From Neptunomonas phycophila (lineage in GTDB: Bacteria; Pseudomonadota; Gammaproteobacteria; Pseudomonadales; Balneatricaceae), in assembly GCF_001922575.1 (NCBI RefSeq), contig NZ_MRCI01000001.1, positions 868,001-932,000 on the forward strand: a DNA stretch of 64,000 nt. The letters are read 5' to 3'. Shown piece by piece: positions 10,201 through 19,177 of this stretch. The position numbers and the translations under genes are program-made. Under the pieces are notes generated by a model. The model had not been told where the DNA came from. It was given only the letters and a program-made list of their open reading frames with translations, and ran no database searches. Every line of letters starts with the position of its first letter. Within the stretch, counting starts at the first letter, position 1.

Positions 10201-10821
10201 AAACGCAGTAGCCGAGAGGCGACACTCGATGATGTCTCAGCGTACTTTGGTCCTGGTGGTATTTTAGAGCGATATTTTGATGATGTCGTTGTTGATTATA
10301 TCGATACCTCTCGCCGACCATGGCGTTGGAATGAGAATAATGGTGTTAGCTTAGGTTTTTCTGAATCAGTCTTGCGTCAATTAGAGATAGGGCGTGTCAT
10401 CCGGGATACTTTCTATCGAACAGGATCACCTGACCCAGCTATCAGCTTTGAGTTACGCCCTATTAATATGGATAAGTCCATATTGCGGATGAGCTTGTTT
10501 GTAAATGGGCAGCAGATGACATATGCCCATGGCCCGCAAAGTGGAAAACGTTTCCGCTGGCCTGATCAGGCTCGTAACGCTGATCGTGGTTTAGCACGCT
10601 TAGTTATTGTGACCAGCGCTGGCCAAGAATCGATTACAGAGCAAGGCGATTGGGCGCTGTTTAGACTGTTTGATCAAGCCAAAGTGGAGCGCATGGACCG
10701 GGAACGCTACAAACTAACATTTAGACTCAAGAATGAGTTTACCGTCTCGTTAGAGTTGCGTGCTGGCAGTGTTTACAACCCATTCCAAATGGCGGAACTT
10801 CGGCAAGTGAGGTGTCAGTGA
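7288..10821 (+). CDS. tssM: T6SS membrane-complex core protein TssM
   Basis: This 1177-residue TssM (IcmF/VasK) has two N-terminal membrane segments within residues ~15-65. A cytoplasmic NTPase-like domain carries an intact Walker A, GPSGSGKTT, at about 135-143, and DTAGRYTTQ near 183. A third membrane segment lies near 450-470, and a long periplasmic region contacts TssJ. I chose ATG 7288, with a GGAGGGA ribosome site 8 bases upstream and one base overlapping the tssL stop. An in-frame TTG 27 bases earlier would lie inside tssL with no good ribosome site. The C-terminal region (FRWPDQARNADRGLARLV) matches the conserved IcmF-C part. Walker A is lost in some TssM proteins but is complete here. 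Confidence 0.97.
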   Translation: MRLLTSIAGKLKTVLGFAALIIIAVLIWFVLPAVTMGGSDPFGSAMTRGMMIGSMFAMALVYKLRTHLMAKKKNEQLATEMSATDKTPKEELGKQEVSELGHKFEEALSLLKKVKTKEGGKGNYLYVLPWYVIIGPSGSGKTTALLNSDLHFPLMDSVGASVKGVGGTRNCDWWFTDESVLLDTAGRYTTQNNQNELDEVEWKGFLGLLKKFRSRKPINGLIITFPVDSLLKMQESDLITHAKFIKQRIQEFQETFQIRFPVYITITKFDLLPGFTEYFDDLGREEREQVWGFTYPYDDDSEEQDVVPQFLMEFRTLQERVQSREADRLQMESDINRRDLIYVFPRTLGLLQDPIATFLQEIFKPTRFETQPLLRGVYFTSGTQDGTTLDRVVNALGSRFGLRTDGSTQRSGKGKGYFLHNLFTKVIFRESGLAGINIKHERRLFVLHSLAYGLVFSAAVALSGLWIYSYLENKSLVDEVQAKTVEAEAVIADISRYEKDVLVPVDALNTVRALPTGYDDIQEGGKSWRHFGLYQGDKLGQEASDAYGRLLYKTFLPRLLVQIESALYEKRNDAEYLYDTLRVYLMLSDPAHLEPASVKSWVLDDWKRVLPRDIRKNEYENLQAHLDALLEYLPKETPLQPNDELVASVRTLLSTLPPARRFYFRLKEEGMLNKELSPYRMVDAIGSEAAYLFQFKNGQPITSEIDGFFTKAGYQHYFIVDRDEMIERYLTDEWVMGDEYGLESVGLNGELLQTQVESMYLDDYLSTWKSYLESLDFAPMTNPRETLAILKELSRPNSPIIPLLKSISTNTSSDAFSLLGALENVAGDTETPALDEKIEEQVQVRSNPVIEYFAELNKLTEGDDEHAPPIEETIKMLDELYVYMSAIDGAANTGKVAFENASDPLGSAAVLREMDVEAARQPKPLSTLLDKISDRAKLQTAQDAKGYMQREWDNEVARHCTNMLANRYPFNKRSSREATLDDVSAYFGPGGILERYFDDVVVDYIDTSRRPWRWNENNGVSLGFSESVLRQLEIGRVIRDTFYRTGSPDPAISFELRPINMDKSILRMSLFVNGQQMTYAHGPQSGKRFRWPDQARNADRGLARLVIVTSAGQESITEQGDWALFRLFDQAKVERMDRERYKLTFRLKNEFTVSLELRAGSVYNPFQMAELRQVRCQ

Positions 10822-11477
10822 TGGCTGGGCTAGCAATCGGGATATACGGAAAATTGCCATCACACGCTGATTTTGTGAGTGTGAATGTTGATTCTGAGTT
10901 AACAGCAGAGCTGTATGACTGGATGCAAACAGTCATCTTCAAAAGCAAAGAGGTCATGAGTGATAGTGACTGGCTTACGGCGTACTTGGTCTCTCCTATT
11001 TGGCGATTTTATTTGCCGGTTACAGAGCACCGTAAGGGGGCTGTTACGGGTATCATGTTGCCTAGTGTTGATTCTGTTGGGCGTTACTTTCCTATTTTCT
11101 TACTGTTTAAGCTCGATACTGAGAAAAGGCGAACAGAATGGTTGTTTCGGGAAGCAACAACACTTTTGGAAGTGCTAGAGAATGCCGGTATTCAAGCATT
11201 GCAGAAACGCCTCACAGTTTATGATTTACAAGTGTTGTTAGATGAGTTTACTGTCGATTTTGAAGTGGGTGAGCAATTAATGTTGCCAATAGAAACCCCT
11301 AAGTCGGTCATAAATGTAGAAGAACAATTAGATAAAATGATCGTTCAATTGGGCGATGTTACTTTGTGGTGGTCAATGATGGATATCAATGGCCACGTCA
11401 AACCGTTATGTAGCTTTAGTCAGATGCCCGACGCGAATGACTACCAGTTTATGTTAGTCGGTAGCGTATCGGAGTAA
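10821..11477 (+). CDS. tagF: T6SS-associated protein TagF (DUF2094)
   Basis: This 218-residue protein has the TagF/SciT signature at its start (GIYGKLPSHADFVSVN) and an inner WRFYLPVTEHRKGAVTGIMLPSVDSVGRYFP motif region. In Pseudomonas and Agrobacterium TagF acts after translation to repress T6SS, in some species by binding Fha. Tandem placement with pppA, and tagH in the same operon, fit that role. ATG 10821 overlaps the tssM stop (TGATG). An upstream in-frame GTG at 10812 is possible but lies deeper in tssM. Confidence 0.92.
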   Translation: MAGLAIGIYGKLPSHADFVSVNVDSELTAELYDWMQTVIFKSKEVMSDSDWLTAYLVSPIWRFYLPVTEHRKGAVTGIMLPSVDSVGRYFPIFLLFKLDTEKRRTEWLFREATTLLEVLENAGIQALQKRLTVYDLQVLLDEFTVDFEVGEQLMLPIETPKSVINVEEQLDKMIVQLGDVTLWWSMMDINGHVKPLCSFSQMPDANDYQFMLVGSVSE

Positions 11478-11487
11478 ATGGAAGTCA

Positions 11488-12222
11488 ATGGCAGATAAAA
11501 ACTGGAATGGCTACGGCCAAACGGACGTGGGCTCTGTGCGAGAGGAAAACCAAGATAGTTTAGCTGTTTTGGATCACTCTGGAGTATGGTGTGTTGCTGA
11601 TGGTATGGGAGGCCACAAAGAAGGTGGTATAGCGAGCCATTTAGTCACGCAGAGTTTAGAAAGCTTGCAACAAAAGGAGCCTCAGTCACTTGATGAGCTG
11701 TTAATTGAGACCATATCAATCCTCCAAGAAGCGAACCAAGCGTTATGTGATATGTCTGACAGCTTTTATGGTGAGGATCTCATTGGTACAACAGTAGTAG
11801 CGTTGTTAGTGAGAGGAGACCGAGGTGCTGTCGTATGGGTGGGCGATTCGCGTTTATACCGTATGCGTGAAACGGCTTTTGAAATGGTCACGCGAGATCA
11901 TACACAGTTTGAGGAGCTGGTCAGTCGAGGTCTGATTGAAGATTTATCGTCAGAAAAAACTCATCCCGCTAGCCATATGTTAACTCGGGCTTTAGGGGTT
12001 AGCCGAGAGCTGAATTTAGACACGATTTATTTAGAACTAGAACCAGGAGATAGGTTTTTGTTGTGCAGTGACGGACTATCAAATGTCATTGAGCAATTAG
12101 ACTTAGGCAAAGCTATTTACTACAGCGAAGACAAACAGCGTGCTGTAGCAAACTTAATTAACATGGCGCTAGCTCGCCAGGCGAACGATAACGTTACCGC
12201 TTTAATTGTGGACAGGATGTAA
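11488..12222 (+). CDS. pppA: PP2C-type Ser/Thr phosphatase PppA (Stp)
   Basis: The 244-residue protein is a complete bacterial PP2C phosphatase. It carries TDVGSVREENQDS, VADGMGGHKEG near residue 37 (metal-binding Asp and Gly), GTTVVALLV, VVWVGDSRLY, TRDHTQFEELV, LLCSDGLSN and a final DNVTALIV with the metal-binding Asp. In the Pseudomonas H1-T6SS the homologue PppA removes the phosphate PpkA places on Fha and disassembles the machine. tagH and ppkA in the same operon support the same job here. It is cytoplasmic, with no membrane segment. Confidence 0.94.
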   Translation: MADKNWNGYGQTDVGSVREENQDSLAVLDHSGVWCVADGMGGHKEGGIASHLVTQSLESLQQKEPQSLDELLIETISILQEANQALCDMSDSFYGEDLIGTTVVALLVRGDRGAVVWVGDSRLYRMRETAFEMVTRDHTQFEELVSRGLIEDLSSEKTHPASHMLTRALGVSRELNLDTIYLELEPGDRFLLCSDGLSNVIEQLDLGKAIYYSEDKQRAVANLINMALARQANDNVTALIVDRM

Positions 12223-12225
12223 TCG

Positions 12226-13548
12226 ATGAAACGCGTAATACTAACCAGTATGGTCTCTGTGTTTGTTCTTCTCCAAGGATGTGCTGTGCAGCAGCAAGTT
12301 GACGATCGATCTGTTGGCGGCCTGAGCCGAGTGGGTATCGTCAATGACGATGACTTGCTCAAAGATAGCTTTCCTGAATACATGGGTCTAGATCAAGTAG
12401 GCGTGCATTACCTTAACCCTGTTACAAAAGGTAGTAGAAACACTTATTTGCGACGCGCCGAATCAGTAATACTCTCGTCTGCAGACTACGCTGATGCTCG
12501 TTTGAATTTGAGTCGAGCATTGTACTTAGATCCCGATAATAAGACCGCGGCTCTACTGATGAGCCAGTTGGTTAATGAGCCATCGGTTTTTGCGCAAGCA
12601 AAAAACTTTAATCAGAACAGCGATGTGGCCAACTATACTGTTAAAAAGCGTGACACCATTAAAGGTTTATCTCGTAAAATCTACGGTAGTTCAAATTACT
12701 ACCCATTTATCATGCGTTACAACAACCTAAGTGATAGCACGCTATTAGCTGGAGCGGTTATCAGTTTGCCTCGCCCTGATAAGGCGCCAAAACCGGTCGT
12801 TAGAAAACCACGTAAAGTTGTTAAACCAGCCGCACCTAAACCGTCAGCTCCTACTGTAGCTCAGCCGGTGGTGGAGCCAATAGAAAATGAGCCATCCGTA
12901 GCAATCACACCGACGACTGTTGCTACACCGATAGAGCCGCTAAGCAAGCCGGATGTCACTGTGGAAGCTGAGGCGCCGTCTCTGGATGAGGCCAAAGTTG
13001 CCCAAGACATTGAGCAAGGCTTGGAAGATACATTAGCAGCGCCAGTGGAAACCGAGGGTGATCAACAAAGTGAAGAGACCTCTGCTCAGAACCAAGAAGC
13101 GGCTGAGCGGGTGGTTGATGATAGTGCAGCTGAACTAGAAACTGACGTTAGCGCTGTCGAAGAGGTAGCAGAAGTGAGTGCTCCAGCAGTAGAGAGTGAA
13201 ACTAATGTGCCATCTGAACCCGAAGCTGTAGAAGAAGTACCTCAAGGTAACCCATTAGAGCAGCAGGCCTTAGCGGCGAACGCTGCAGGCCAACAGATTC
13301 GTGCCTATCGTTTACTTAAACAAGTGCCAGATCGTTCGGCGCAAGGGAATGCGGTGCTGAATCGATTAACGGACAGTTTAGTCTCTAAGCCTTACGCTAA
13401 GGGCTTAAAGTACTACCAAGAGCAAAAGCTAAATTTGGCCATTGCTGAATTTAATAAAGTATTGGCTGCTGATCCTACACATGGGCAAGCAGGAATTTAT
13501 AAAGCGCGTTGTCAAAAATTGCTCGATAAATTAAGCAATATTGAATAA
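12226..13548 (+). CDS. LysM/TPR lipoprotein of the T6SS operon
   Basis: The protein is 440 residues. A lipoprotein signal ends in LLQGC (Cys19). Residues ~139-184 form a LysM peptidoglycan-binding motif (YTVKKRDTIKGLSRKIYGS, ASN-type YNNLSDSTLLAGAVISLP). A long acidic Pro/Glu/Val-rich linker (about 185-340) and a C-terminal TPR-like pair follow. It is probably anchored in the outer membrane with the LysM gripping the wall. Related LysM/TPR lipoproteins occur in some marine T6SS operons, but I know of no defined mechanism. Wall anchoring or local wall remodelling for the membrane complex is inference. Confidence 0.75.
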   Translation: MKRVILTSMVSVFVLLQGCAVQQQVDDRSVGGLSRVGIVNDDDLLKDSFPEYMGLDQVGVHYLNPVTKGSRNTYLRRAESVILSSADYADARLNLSRALYLDPDNKTAALLMSQLVNEPSVFAQAKNFNQNSDVANYTVKKRDTIKGLSRKIYGSSNYYPFIMRYNNLSDSTLLAGAVISLPRPDKAPKPVVRKPRKVVKPAAPKPSAPTVAQPVVEPIENEPSVAITPTTVATPIEPLSKPDVTVEAEAPSLDEAKVAQDIEQGLEDTLAAPVETEGDQQSEETSAQNQEAAERVVDDSAAELETDVSAVEEVAEVSAPAVESETNVPSEPEAVEEVPQGNPLEQQALAANAAGQQIRAYRLLKQVPDRSAQGNAVLNRLTDSLVSKPYAKGLKYYQEQKLNLAIAEFNKVLAADPTHGQAGIYKARCQKLLDKLSNIE

Positions 13549-13616
13549 TGTACACAGGGGCTCTGTTCACTAACGTTGACACGCCCTTTGTGCAACAAGG
13601 ATATAAAAGGCAGTAA

Positions 13617-14744
13617 ATGGATTTTTCAGCAGCACTAACACCCATCAATGCAGATGTGAAAGCAGGGTTTGATATTCGGAATCACCCCGAATACGCCGAT
13701 GCCTTCTATGAGTTGCGCGACTTACGCAACGCTATACGTGCACAAGAGCGGCGTGCGCTATCGCTTGAGGACCTGTACGCTCTGGGGTCAGAATGGAAGC
13801 AAGTCCAAACCGCCTGTGTCGATATTTTGGCAACGCAAAGTAAAGATGTTGAAGTACTGGCATGGCTCGCCGAAGCGACTATTCGGGTTGACGGCTTTGT
13901 GGGCCTTGCTGAAGTTTTCGATGTTATCGATCAAACCCTGCGAGAGTATTGGGGGGGGATTTATCCGCTTCCTGATGAAGAGGGGATCAGTGCTACCTTA
14001 TTTCCGTTAACTGGCCTAAATGGCGATAATGGAGAAGGCACCTTGGTCATGCCTATTCGTATGGCTTCTGTCATTACTACACCTGCTGGAGAAATGATTA
14101 GTGGCTGGGATTACATAAAAGCATGTGATTTAGCACAGCTGACAGATGATAGTAAGCGTCAGCGCAAAATCGATGATGGCATTAAAACAATCGATCAACT
14201 TCAGCAATTAATGCAAGGCACCGACAGTGCCCAGATCAAAACGACGGCACGTGCCATCGACGCATGCAAACAAAATTTTGCCTCTATTGATGACTTTTTA
14301 CAGGATCAATGTGGCTATGATTCTCCGCCGACATCGGCGATTAAAAACGTTCTTTCTACAGCTTGGGATGCGCTGGCAGCGATTGCCCGCATTGATACTT
14401 CTATTTTAGAGGATCCAAAGCCGGCTGAGGAAGAGGCGTCTGAGCCTGAAGACGATAGCGATAAACCTGAAGTACGCTCATCTAAATCGGCTCAGAATAC
14501 CGTAGTACAATTCCGACCTGAAGCGTACTACCCATCCTCTCGCGAGGAAGCGCTGATTATGGTGTCGAGGCTTAGTGCCTTTTTCAGGGATACCGAACCA
14601 CACTCGCCTTTGTCTTATCAGATGGAGCGTGTTGAGCGTTGGGGAAGAATGGGATTGGCAGAGTTAATGGATGAACTACTCGACGATGACACAACTAGAC
14701 ATCAGTTCTTCCGCTTAATTGGATTATCAAAAGATTCTAATTAG
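13617..14744 (+). CDS. tssA: T6SS protein TssA
   Basis: This 375-residue protein carries the ImpA N-terminal domain of TssA: VLAWLAEATIRVDGFVGLAEVF and EYWGGIYPLPDEEG at about 80-125. The short C-terminal region (SREEALIMVSRLSAFFRDTEPHSPLSYQMERVERWGRMGLAELMDELL) is the short-TssA type of tail. TssA caps or primes sheath and tube polymerisation in the cytoplasm. It is preceded by a 68-base gap containing a ribosome site and directly precedes tssB, so it may have some independent expression. Confidence 0.93.
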   Translation: MDFSAALTPINADVKAGFDIRNHPEYADAFYELRDLRNAIRAQERRALSLEDLYALGSEWKQVQTACVDILATQSKDVEVLAWLAEATIRVDGFVGLAEVFDVIDQTLREYWGGIYPLPDEEGISATLFPLTGLNGDNGEGTLVMPIRMASVITTPAGEMISGWDYIKACDLAQLTDDSKRQRKIDDGIKTIDQLQQLMQGTDSAQIKTTARAIDACKQNFASIDDFLQDQCGYDSPPTSAIKNVLSTAWDALAAIARIDTSILEDPKPAEEEASEPEDDSDKPEVRSSKSAQNTVVQFRPEAYYPSSREEALIMVSRLSAFFRDTEPHSPLSYQMERVERWGRMGLAELMDELLDDDTTRHQFFRLIGLSKDSN

Positions 14745-14787
14745 TTAGAATCGAACGCACTTAATAGGGAAATAAAGGGGAATACTT

Positions 14788-15300
14788 ATGGGTACCGAAA
14801 GCATTCATAAGAAGCTCGAACGAGTCAGAAAACCACGTGTTCACATTACTTATGATGTTGAAACCGAAGGTGCTGTTGTACATAAAGAGCTTCCATTTGT
14901 CATGGGTATTATGGGTGATTTCACCGGTAATAATCCGGCCAATGCACTTAAAAGTTTGAAAGATCGTAAGTTCATTCAAATTGAGAGTGACAACCTAAAT
15001 GAAGTCATGGCAAAAATGGCGCCGGGCCTTCGTTACAAAGTTGATAATACGCTGCAGGATGGCAATAGCTCTATGTCAGTCGACCTTGAATTTAAGTCGA
15101 TGGAAGATTTTGAGCCAGGTCGTGTTGTTGAGCAAATCGAACCGTTAAAAAATTTAATGGAAACACGTAATAAACTACGTGACTTGCTAACGAAAGCAGA
15201 CCGCTCCGAAGAGTTAGAAACTCTTTTGGAAAAAGTATTACAGAGCACGGACGACATGCAATCATTGTCGAAAGAGCTGAAGGCAGGCGAAACTGAGTAA
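14788..15300 (+). CDS. tssB: T6SS contractile sheath small subunit TssB
   Basis: This 170-residue TssB (VipA/ImpB) contains [21 protein letters not shown] at its N terminus and [15 protein letters not shown], both family hallmarks. The C-terminal helix ([26 protein letters not shown]) is the part that in other species contacts ClpV or TagJ. It forms the sheath with TssC, whose gene begins 10 bases later. An AAAGGGGAA-type ribosome site precedes the ATG, consistent with the high expression a sheath needs. Confidence 0.97.
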   Translation: MGTESIHKKLERVRKPRVHITYDVETEGAVVHKELPFVMGIMGDFTGNNPANALKSLKDRKFIQIESDNLNEVMAKMAPGLRYKVDNTLQDGNSSMSVDLEFKSMEDFEPGRVVEQIEPLKNLMETRNKLRDLLTKADRSEELETLLEKVLQSTDDMQSLSKELKAGETE

Positions 15301-15310
15301 GGTGACAAGG

Positions 15311-16807
15311 ATGACTGATACAACTACAGCTACTCAGCAAAATGCAACCACGCTTCTTGAAGAAACTGGCGGCTTGCTGGACCAAGTAATCACTGCCACA
15401 AAGCAAACTGAAAGCGACGTGGCTAAAGATTTGCTTAAAACACTGGTTGATGAAGCAATGGACGGAACGGTTGTTTGGGACCGCAACATTGCAAAAACTA
15501 TCAATAAAGCGATTGCGATGCTTGACGCTAAGTTATCCACTCAGCTAGCAGAAGTCATGCATGCACCGGAGTTCTTAAAGCTTGAGGGTTCATGGCGCGG
15601 CTTGAAATACCTTGTTGATAACAGTGCAACAAGCTCTTCATTAAAGTTAAAAGTGCTCAACCTCAACAAAAAAGATCTATTTAAAGATTTAGATAGAGCG
15701 GTTGAGTTTGATCAAAGCGAAATGTTCAAGAAGTTGTATGAAGAAGAATTCGGTACGCCGGGTGGTGAGCCTTTTGGTGCCATTGTAGGTGATTACGAAT
15801 TCTCTAATCATGCGGATGACATCGAGCTGCTTTCAAAAATGTCTAACGTATCGGCGGCTGCATTTTGCCCATTCATCGCGGCGTCAGGCCCTGAGTTATT
15901 TGGTCTAGAGAGCTGGACAGAACTATCGCGTCCTAAAGATCTTGAGAAGATCTTCGACTCTAAAGAGTATTCTAAATGGCGCGGTTTCCGTGACTCTGAA
16001 GATTCACGTTTTGTAAGCTTGACAATGCCACGAGCACTAGCGCGCTTGCCATATGGTTCTCAAACTAGCCCAATCGATGATTTCGGCTACGAAGAGGCGC
16101 CTATTGACGAGAATGGCGTATCCCGTGCGGCTGATCATGATAACTATTGTTGGATGAATGCTGCGTATGTAATGGGTGCTCGTTTAACTGAGTCCTTTGC
16201 TAGCACAGGATGGTGTACGGCTATTCGTGGCGCTGAAGGCGGTGGTCGCGTTGATAGCTTACCTACACACGTGTTTACGAGTGATGATGGCGACATGGAC
16301 CTTAAGTGCCCAACTGAAATCGGCATTACCGATCGCCGAGAAGCTGAGCTATCTAAAATGGGCTTCTTGCCATTATGCCATTATAAAAACACTGACTATG
16401 CTGTGTTCTTTGGCGGCCAATCTACTCAAAAGCCTACTAAATATGGCACACCCGAAGCTACGGCCAATGCGGCTATCTCGGCTCGTTTGCCTTACATTAT
16501 GGCTACCTCTCGCTTTACGCATTTCTTGAAAGTGATGGGACGCGACAAAATTGGCTCATTTATGGAAGCTGATGATGTAGAGCAGTGGCTAAACCGTTGG
16601 TTGCTCAACTATGTCAATGACAACCCGGATTCGGGTCCAGATATGAAAGCAAAATATCCGCTGCGTGCTGGTAAAGTTCAGGTAACTGAAGTGCCGGGCC
16701 GTCCTGGTTCGTACAATGTGGTTGCTTGGATGCGTCCATGGCTGCAAATGGAAGAGTTGAGTGCATCTATGCGAATGGTTGCTCGTATCCCACAACTCGG
16801 TAAGTAG
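15311..16807 (+). CDS. tssC: T6SS contractile sheath large subunit TssC
   Basis: This 498-residue protein is the canonical TssC (VipB/ImpC). It shows [19 protein letters not shown] near residue 80, [17 protein letters not shown] near 150, [21 protein letters not shown] near 300, and the C-terminal [22 protein letters not shown] chose ATG 15311: GGTG at 15301-15304 gives good ribosome-site spacing, while an in-frame GTG three codons upstream lies on top of that site. It interlocks with TssB in the cytoplasmic sheath. A strong hairpin follows the stop, before a second TssC-like gene. Confidence 0.97.
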   Translation: MTDTTTATQQNATTLLEETGGLLDQVITATKQTESDVAKDLLKTLVDEAMDGTVVWDRNIAKTINKAIAMLDAKLSTQLAEVMHAPEFLKLEGSWRGLKYLVDNSATSSSLKLKVLNLNKKDLFKDLDRAVEFDQSEMFKKLYEEEFGTPGGEPFGAIVGDYEFSNHADDIELLSKMSNVSAAAFCPFIAASGPELFGLESWTELSRPKDLEKIFDSKEYSKWRGFRDSEDSRFVSLTMPRALARLPYGSQTSPIDDFGYEEAPIDENGVSRAADHDNYCWMNAAYVMGARLTESFASTGWCTAIRGAEGGGRVDSLPTHVFTSDDGDMDLKCPTEIGITDRREAELSKMGFLPLCHYKNTDYAVFFGGQSTQKPTKYGTPEATANAAISARLPYIMATSRFTHFLKVMGRDKIGSFMEADDVEQWLNRWLLNYVNDNPDSGPDMKAKYPLRAGKVQVTEVPGRPGSYNVVAWMRPWLQMEELSASMRMVARIPQLGK

Positions 16808-16824
16808 GTCGATCAGGTTGTAGT

Positions 16825-16856
16825 ATTACAGTAGGCATGTTGTTGCCTACTGTAAT
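16825..16856 (+). terminator. Perfect 13-bp hairpin between tssC and its paralogue
   Basis: ATTACAGTAGGCA and TGCCTACTGTAAT form a perfect 13-bp stem around a 6-base loop, followed by TTTC only. It lies 18 bases after the tssC stop. With only a short T run it is more likely a partial terminator or an mRNA-stabilising 3' end that keeps tssB-tssC messages abundant while allowing some read-through. Confidence 0.7.
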
Positions 16857-16893
16857 TTTCTGGTGTTGGTCAACATGGATGTATTAGGTATTA

Positions 16894-18324
16894 ATGGAAC
16901 TGCTTGATCACCCTTTAGGGTCGGATGCAAACCTGAACGAATGTGTTTGGATACATGATCTCGTCGATTATTTCGGTGCAGATTCACTGCGCACGCAGCA
17001 TCCTCGCCTCACAGTCCTCAGCTTACTTAACCGTGAAATTGCTCGCATAGACCAGCTACTTGAACAGCAAGTAGATGCGATACTCCATCACCCTCAGTTT
17101 CAAGCTCTAGAATCCACATGGATGGGGTGCCAGTATTTGTTAGAGCAGACATCATTTGCTCAGCAAGTTAAAGTTAAACTATTGGATGTTACTTGGGATG
17201 AATTAGCGCGAGACATTACCCGTGCGATCGAGATTGATCACAGCGAAATATTCCACAAAGTGTATAGTCGAGAGTTTGGTATGGCGGGTGGTGAGCCTTT
17301 TGGTGCCATGCTCTGCAACTATGCAATTGGTCTGACACCTAAGCGCTCTGGTAGAGATGATCTGAGCGTTCTTTCTGGGCTTGCCGCCGTTGCTGCTGCA
17401 AGTTTTGCCCCTTTTATTTTTAATGCAGACCCATCGTTACTCGACTTAGATGATTTCTCGTCAATGCACTCCCAGCTCGATTTGGATCGAACCTATCAGC
17501 AAGAGTCATTTATTCGATGGAAAGCCCTGCGCCAGACAGAAGACGCTCGCTTTATTGGATTAACGTTACCCTATTTATATTTGCGTAAAACTTATAGACC
17601 CAGCCGGTTTAGAAACGATGGCTTTGTCTATCGTGAAGGGATAAAAAAACGCAGCGATTATCTGAAAGTGGGGGCTATTTTTGCACTGGGCGCTGTGATG
17701 GCTCGTTGTTTTTCGAATACAGGATGGCTAGCTGAAATTACCGGTAAACGCTATTTTGGTGGAGGCGTGGTGCCGGGGTTTATATCCCACGATTCTGACA
17801 TTGATGGCCAGTCTCATATCGCGGCTGAGGTTATGATCCCTGATGCGTTAGAGCGCTCGTTATCGGATCATGGGTTTATTCCTGTTTGTTACTCAGTCAA
17901 TAGCGCTAGTGGTTTGTTCTATAGTGCATCGTCGATCCAAAGCCCACTTTATTACAACACGGCACAAGCACGCGTAAATGCTCGTTACTCTTCTATGTTG
18001 CAGTATGTGCTTTGTACTTCGCGGTTTGCGCACTATATGAAAGTTATTGTAAGAGACCAAGTGGGGGCATTCTCGACCACTGAGGAATGTCGTCAGTTCC
18101 TACAAACTTGGATTATGAATTATGTGATGTCAACGGATGAGGCAAGTGACGTTCTGTTGGCTCAATACCCGTTGCGTGAGGCGCGTGTTAGTGTCAGAGA
18201 GCAAGCGGGAGGCAGTGGGTCTTACACTTGTGTGGCGCATTTAAAGCCGCACTTTCAATTGGAATCTATAGAAACATCGATTCAGTTCAGCGCTGAAGTC
18301 GTATCAAACAGGGTGACAGGGTAG
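16894..18324 (+). CDS. Second TssC-family sheath-like protein (ImpD type)
   Basis: This 476-residue protein is a diverged TssC paralogue. It shares SREFGMAGGEPFGAMLCNY, SFAPFIFNADPSLL, FSNTGWLAEI, CTSRFAHYMKVIVRDQVGAF and LREARVSVREQAGGSGSYTC with the tssC product. It lacks most of tssC's N-terminal leader and shows more substitutions. Rhizobium/Agrobacterium imp loci also carry two TssC proteins (ImpC and ImpD), and the order here (C, D, then ImpE/TagJ, TssE, F, G) is the same. In Agrobacterium the two together are reported as sheath components. Whether this copy polymerises is unknown. The start has AGG five bases upstream. Confidence 0.88.
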   Translation: MELLDHPLGSDANLNECVWIHDLVDYFGADSLRTQHPRLTVLSLLNREIARIDQLLEQQVDAILHHPQFQALESTWMGCQYLLEQTSFAQQVKVKLLDVTWDELARDITRAIEIDHSEIFHKVYSREFGMAGGEPFGAMLCNYAIGLTPKRSGRDDLSVLSGLAAVAAASFAPFIFNADPSLLDLDDFSSMHSQLDLDRTYQQESFIRWKALRQTEDARFIGLTLPYLYLRKTYRPSRFRNDGFVYREGIKKRSDYLKVGAIFALGAVMARCFSNTGWLAEITGKRYFGGGVVPGFISHDSDIDGQSHIAAEVMIPDALERSLSDHGFIPVCYSVNSASGLFYSASSIQSPLYYNTAQARVNARYSSMLQYVLCTSRFAHYMKVIVRDQVGAFSTTEECRQFLQTWIMNYVMSTDEASDVLLAQYPLREARVSVREQAGGSGSYTCVAHLKPHFQLESIETSIQFSAEVVSNRVTG

Positions 18325-18326
18325 AT

Positions 18327-19163
18327 ATGGATATCAAAGGTATTGGTGAGTTATATAAAGCAGGCGATTTACAGGCAGCGCTTGTGCATTCCAAAGCATT
18401 TGTTAGAGATAATCCAGAAAATGGTGAAGGGAGAGGGCTGTTACTGCAGTTGTATCTTTTTGCGGGGGAGCTCGATAAAGCTAAAAAGCAGCTAGAGTTT
18501 TTAGAGTTTCAAAAGAAGGATGACCTGCCTTCTTATATGACGTTAAAAGTCATCGGTGAAATGATTGATTGTGAAATTCAGCGCCATGCTTTCTATAAGA
18601 AAGCCAGTAGTGAAGTGCCTGCATTATTTGATGATGAGATCGATTTACTATCAGACGCGTATGCGTTGGTAACTAATGCTCAAAACGGTTCGTTAACGCC
18701 AGAGAAGGCTGAAGCTATAACTGGCCAGCGTCCTCTGTTACCTGTTTTGTGTCAGCTACAAGATGATGAGATTCGTGGCGAGCTTGCAGAGCCTGATGAT
18801 TTAACCGCATTTGGCCTAGAAGTGTTTTCTGCACGCAAAGGGTATGCCTGGGTCGCTTGGAAAAATATCGCATCTATCGAGTTCCATCCCTACGAAAAAC
18901 CAATGGATCTGATGTATCGCCGAGCCGTTATAAAACGTAAAGGAGATACAGAGGAGACGCCTCCATTACAGGCTTATGTCCCCGCTATCTATGCTAATAC
19001 TTCACGTGATGATGTTGCTGCGTGCATGGGAAGGACAACTGATTGGCTTGCAAATGATGAGACCGGGCTGGTTTCTGGTTCAGGTCAAAAGTGTTTGTTA
19101 GTGGGTGATCAACTCGTTCCGCTATTGCAGATCGGTACACTCACAGCTCTTGAACTGTCATAA
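18327..19163 (+). CDS. tagJ: T6SS accessory protein TagJ (ImpE/SciE)
   Basis: This 278-residue protein matches the ImpE/TagJ family. The N-terminal half has TPR-like helices (AGDLQAALVHSKAFVRDNPEN). The C-terminal half is a beta-rich domain with WKNIASIEFHPYEKPMDLMYRRA and VYVPAIY-like elements (AYVPAIYANTSRDD). In Pseudomonas H1-T6SS, TagJ binds the ClpV N domain and TssB and modulates sheath recycling. It sits between the TssC paralogue and tssE, as in imp loci, two bases after the previous stop. Confidence 0.9.
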   Translation: MDIKGIGELYKAGDLQAALVHSKAFVRDNPENGEGRGLLLQLYLFAGELDKAKKQLEFLEFQKKDDLPSYMTLKVIGEMIDCEIQRHAFYKKASSEVPALFDDEIDLLSDAYALVTNAQNGSLTPEKAEAITGQRPLLPVLCQLQDDEIRGELAEPDDLTAFGLEVFSARKGYAWVAWKNIASIEFHPYEKPMDLMYRRAVIKRKGDTEETPPLQAYVPAIYANTSRDDVAACMGRTTDWLANDETGLVSGSGQKCLLVGDQLVPLLQIGTLTALELS

Positions 19164-19177
19164 AACAGGTGGGCCGT

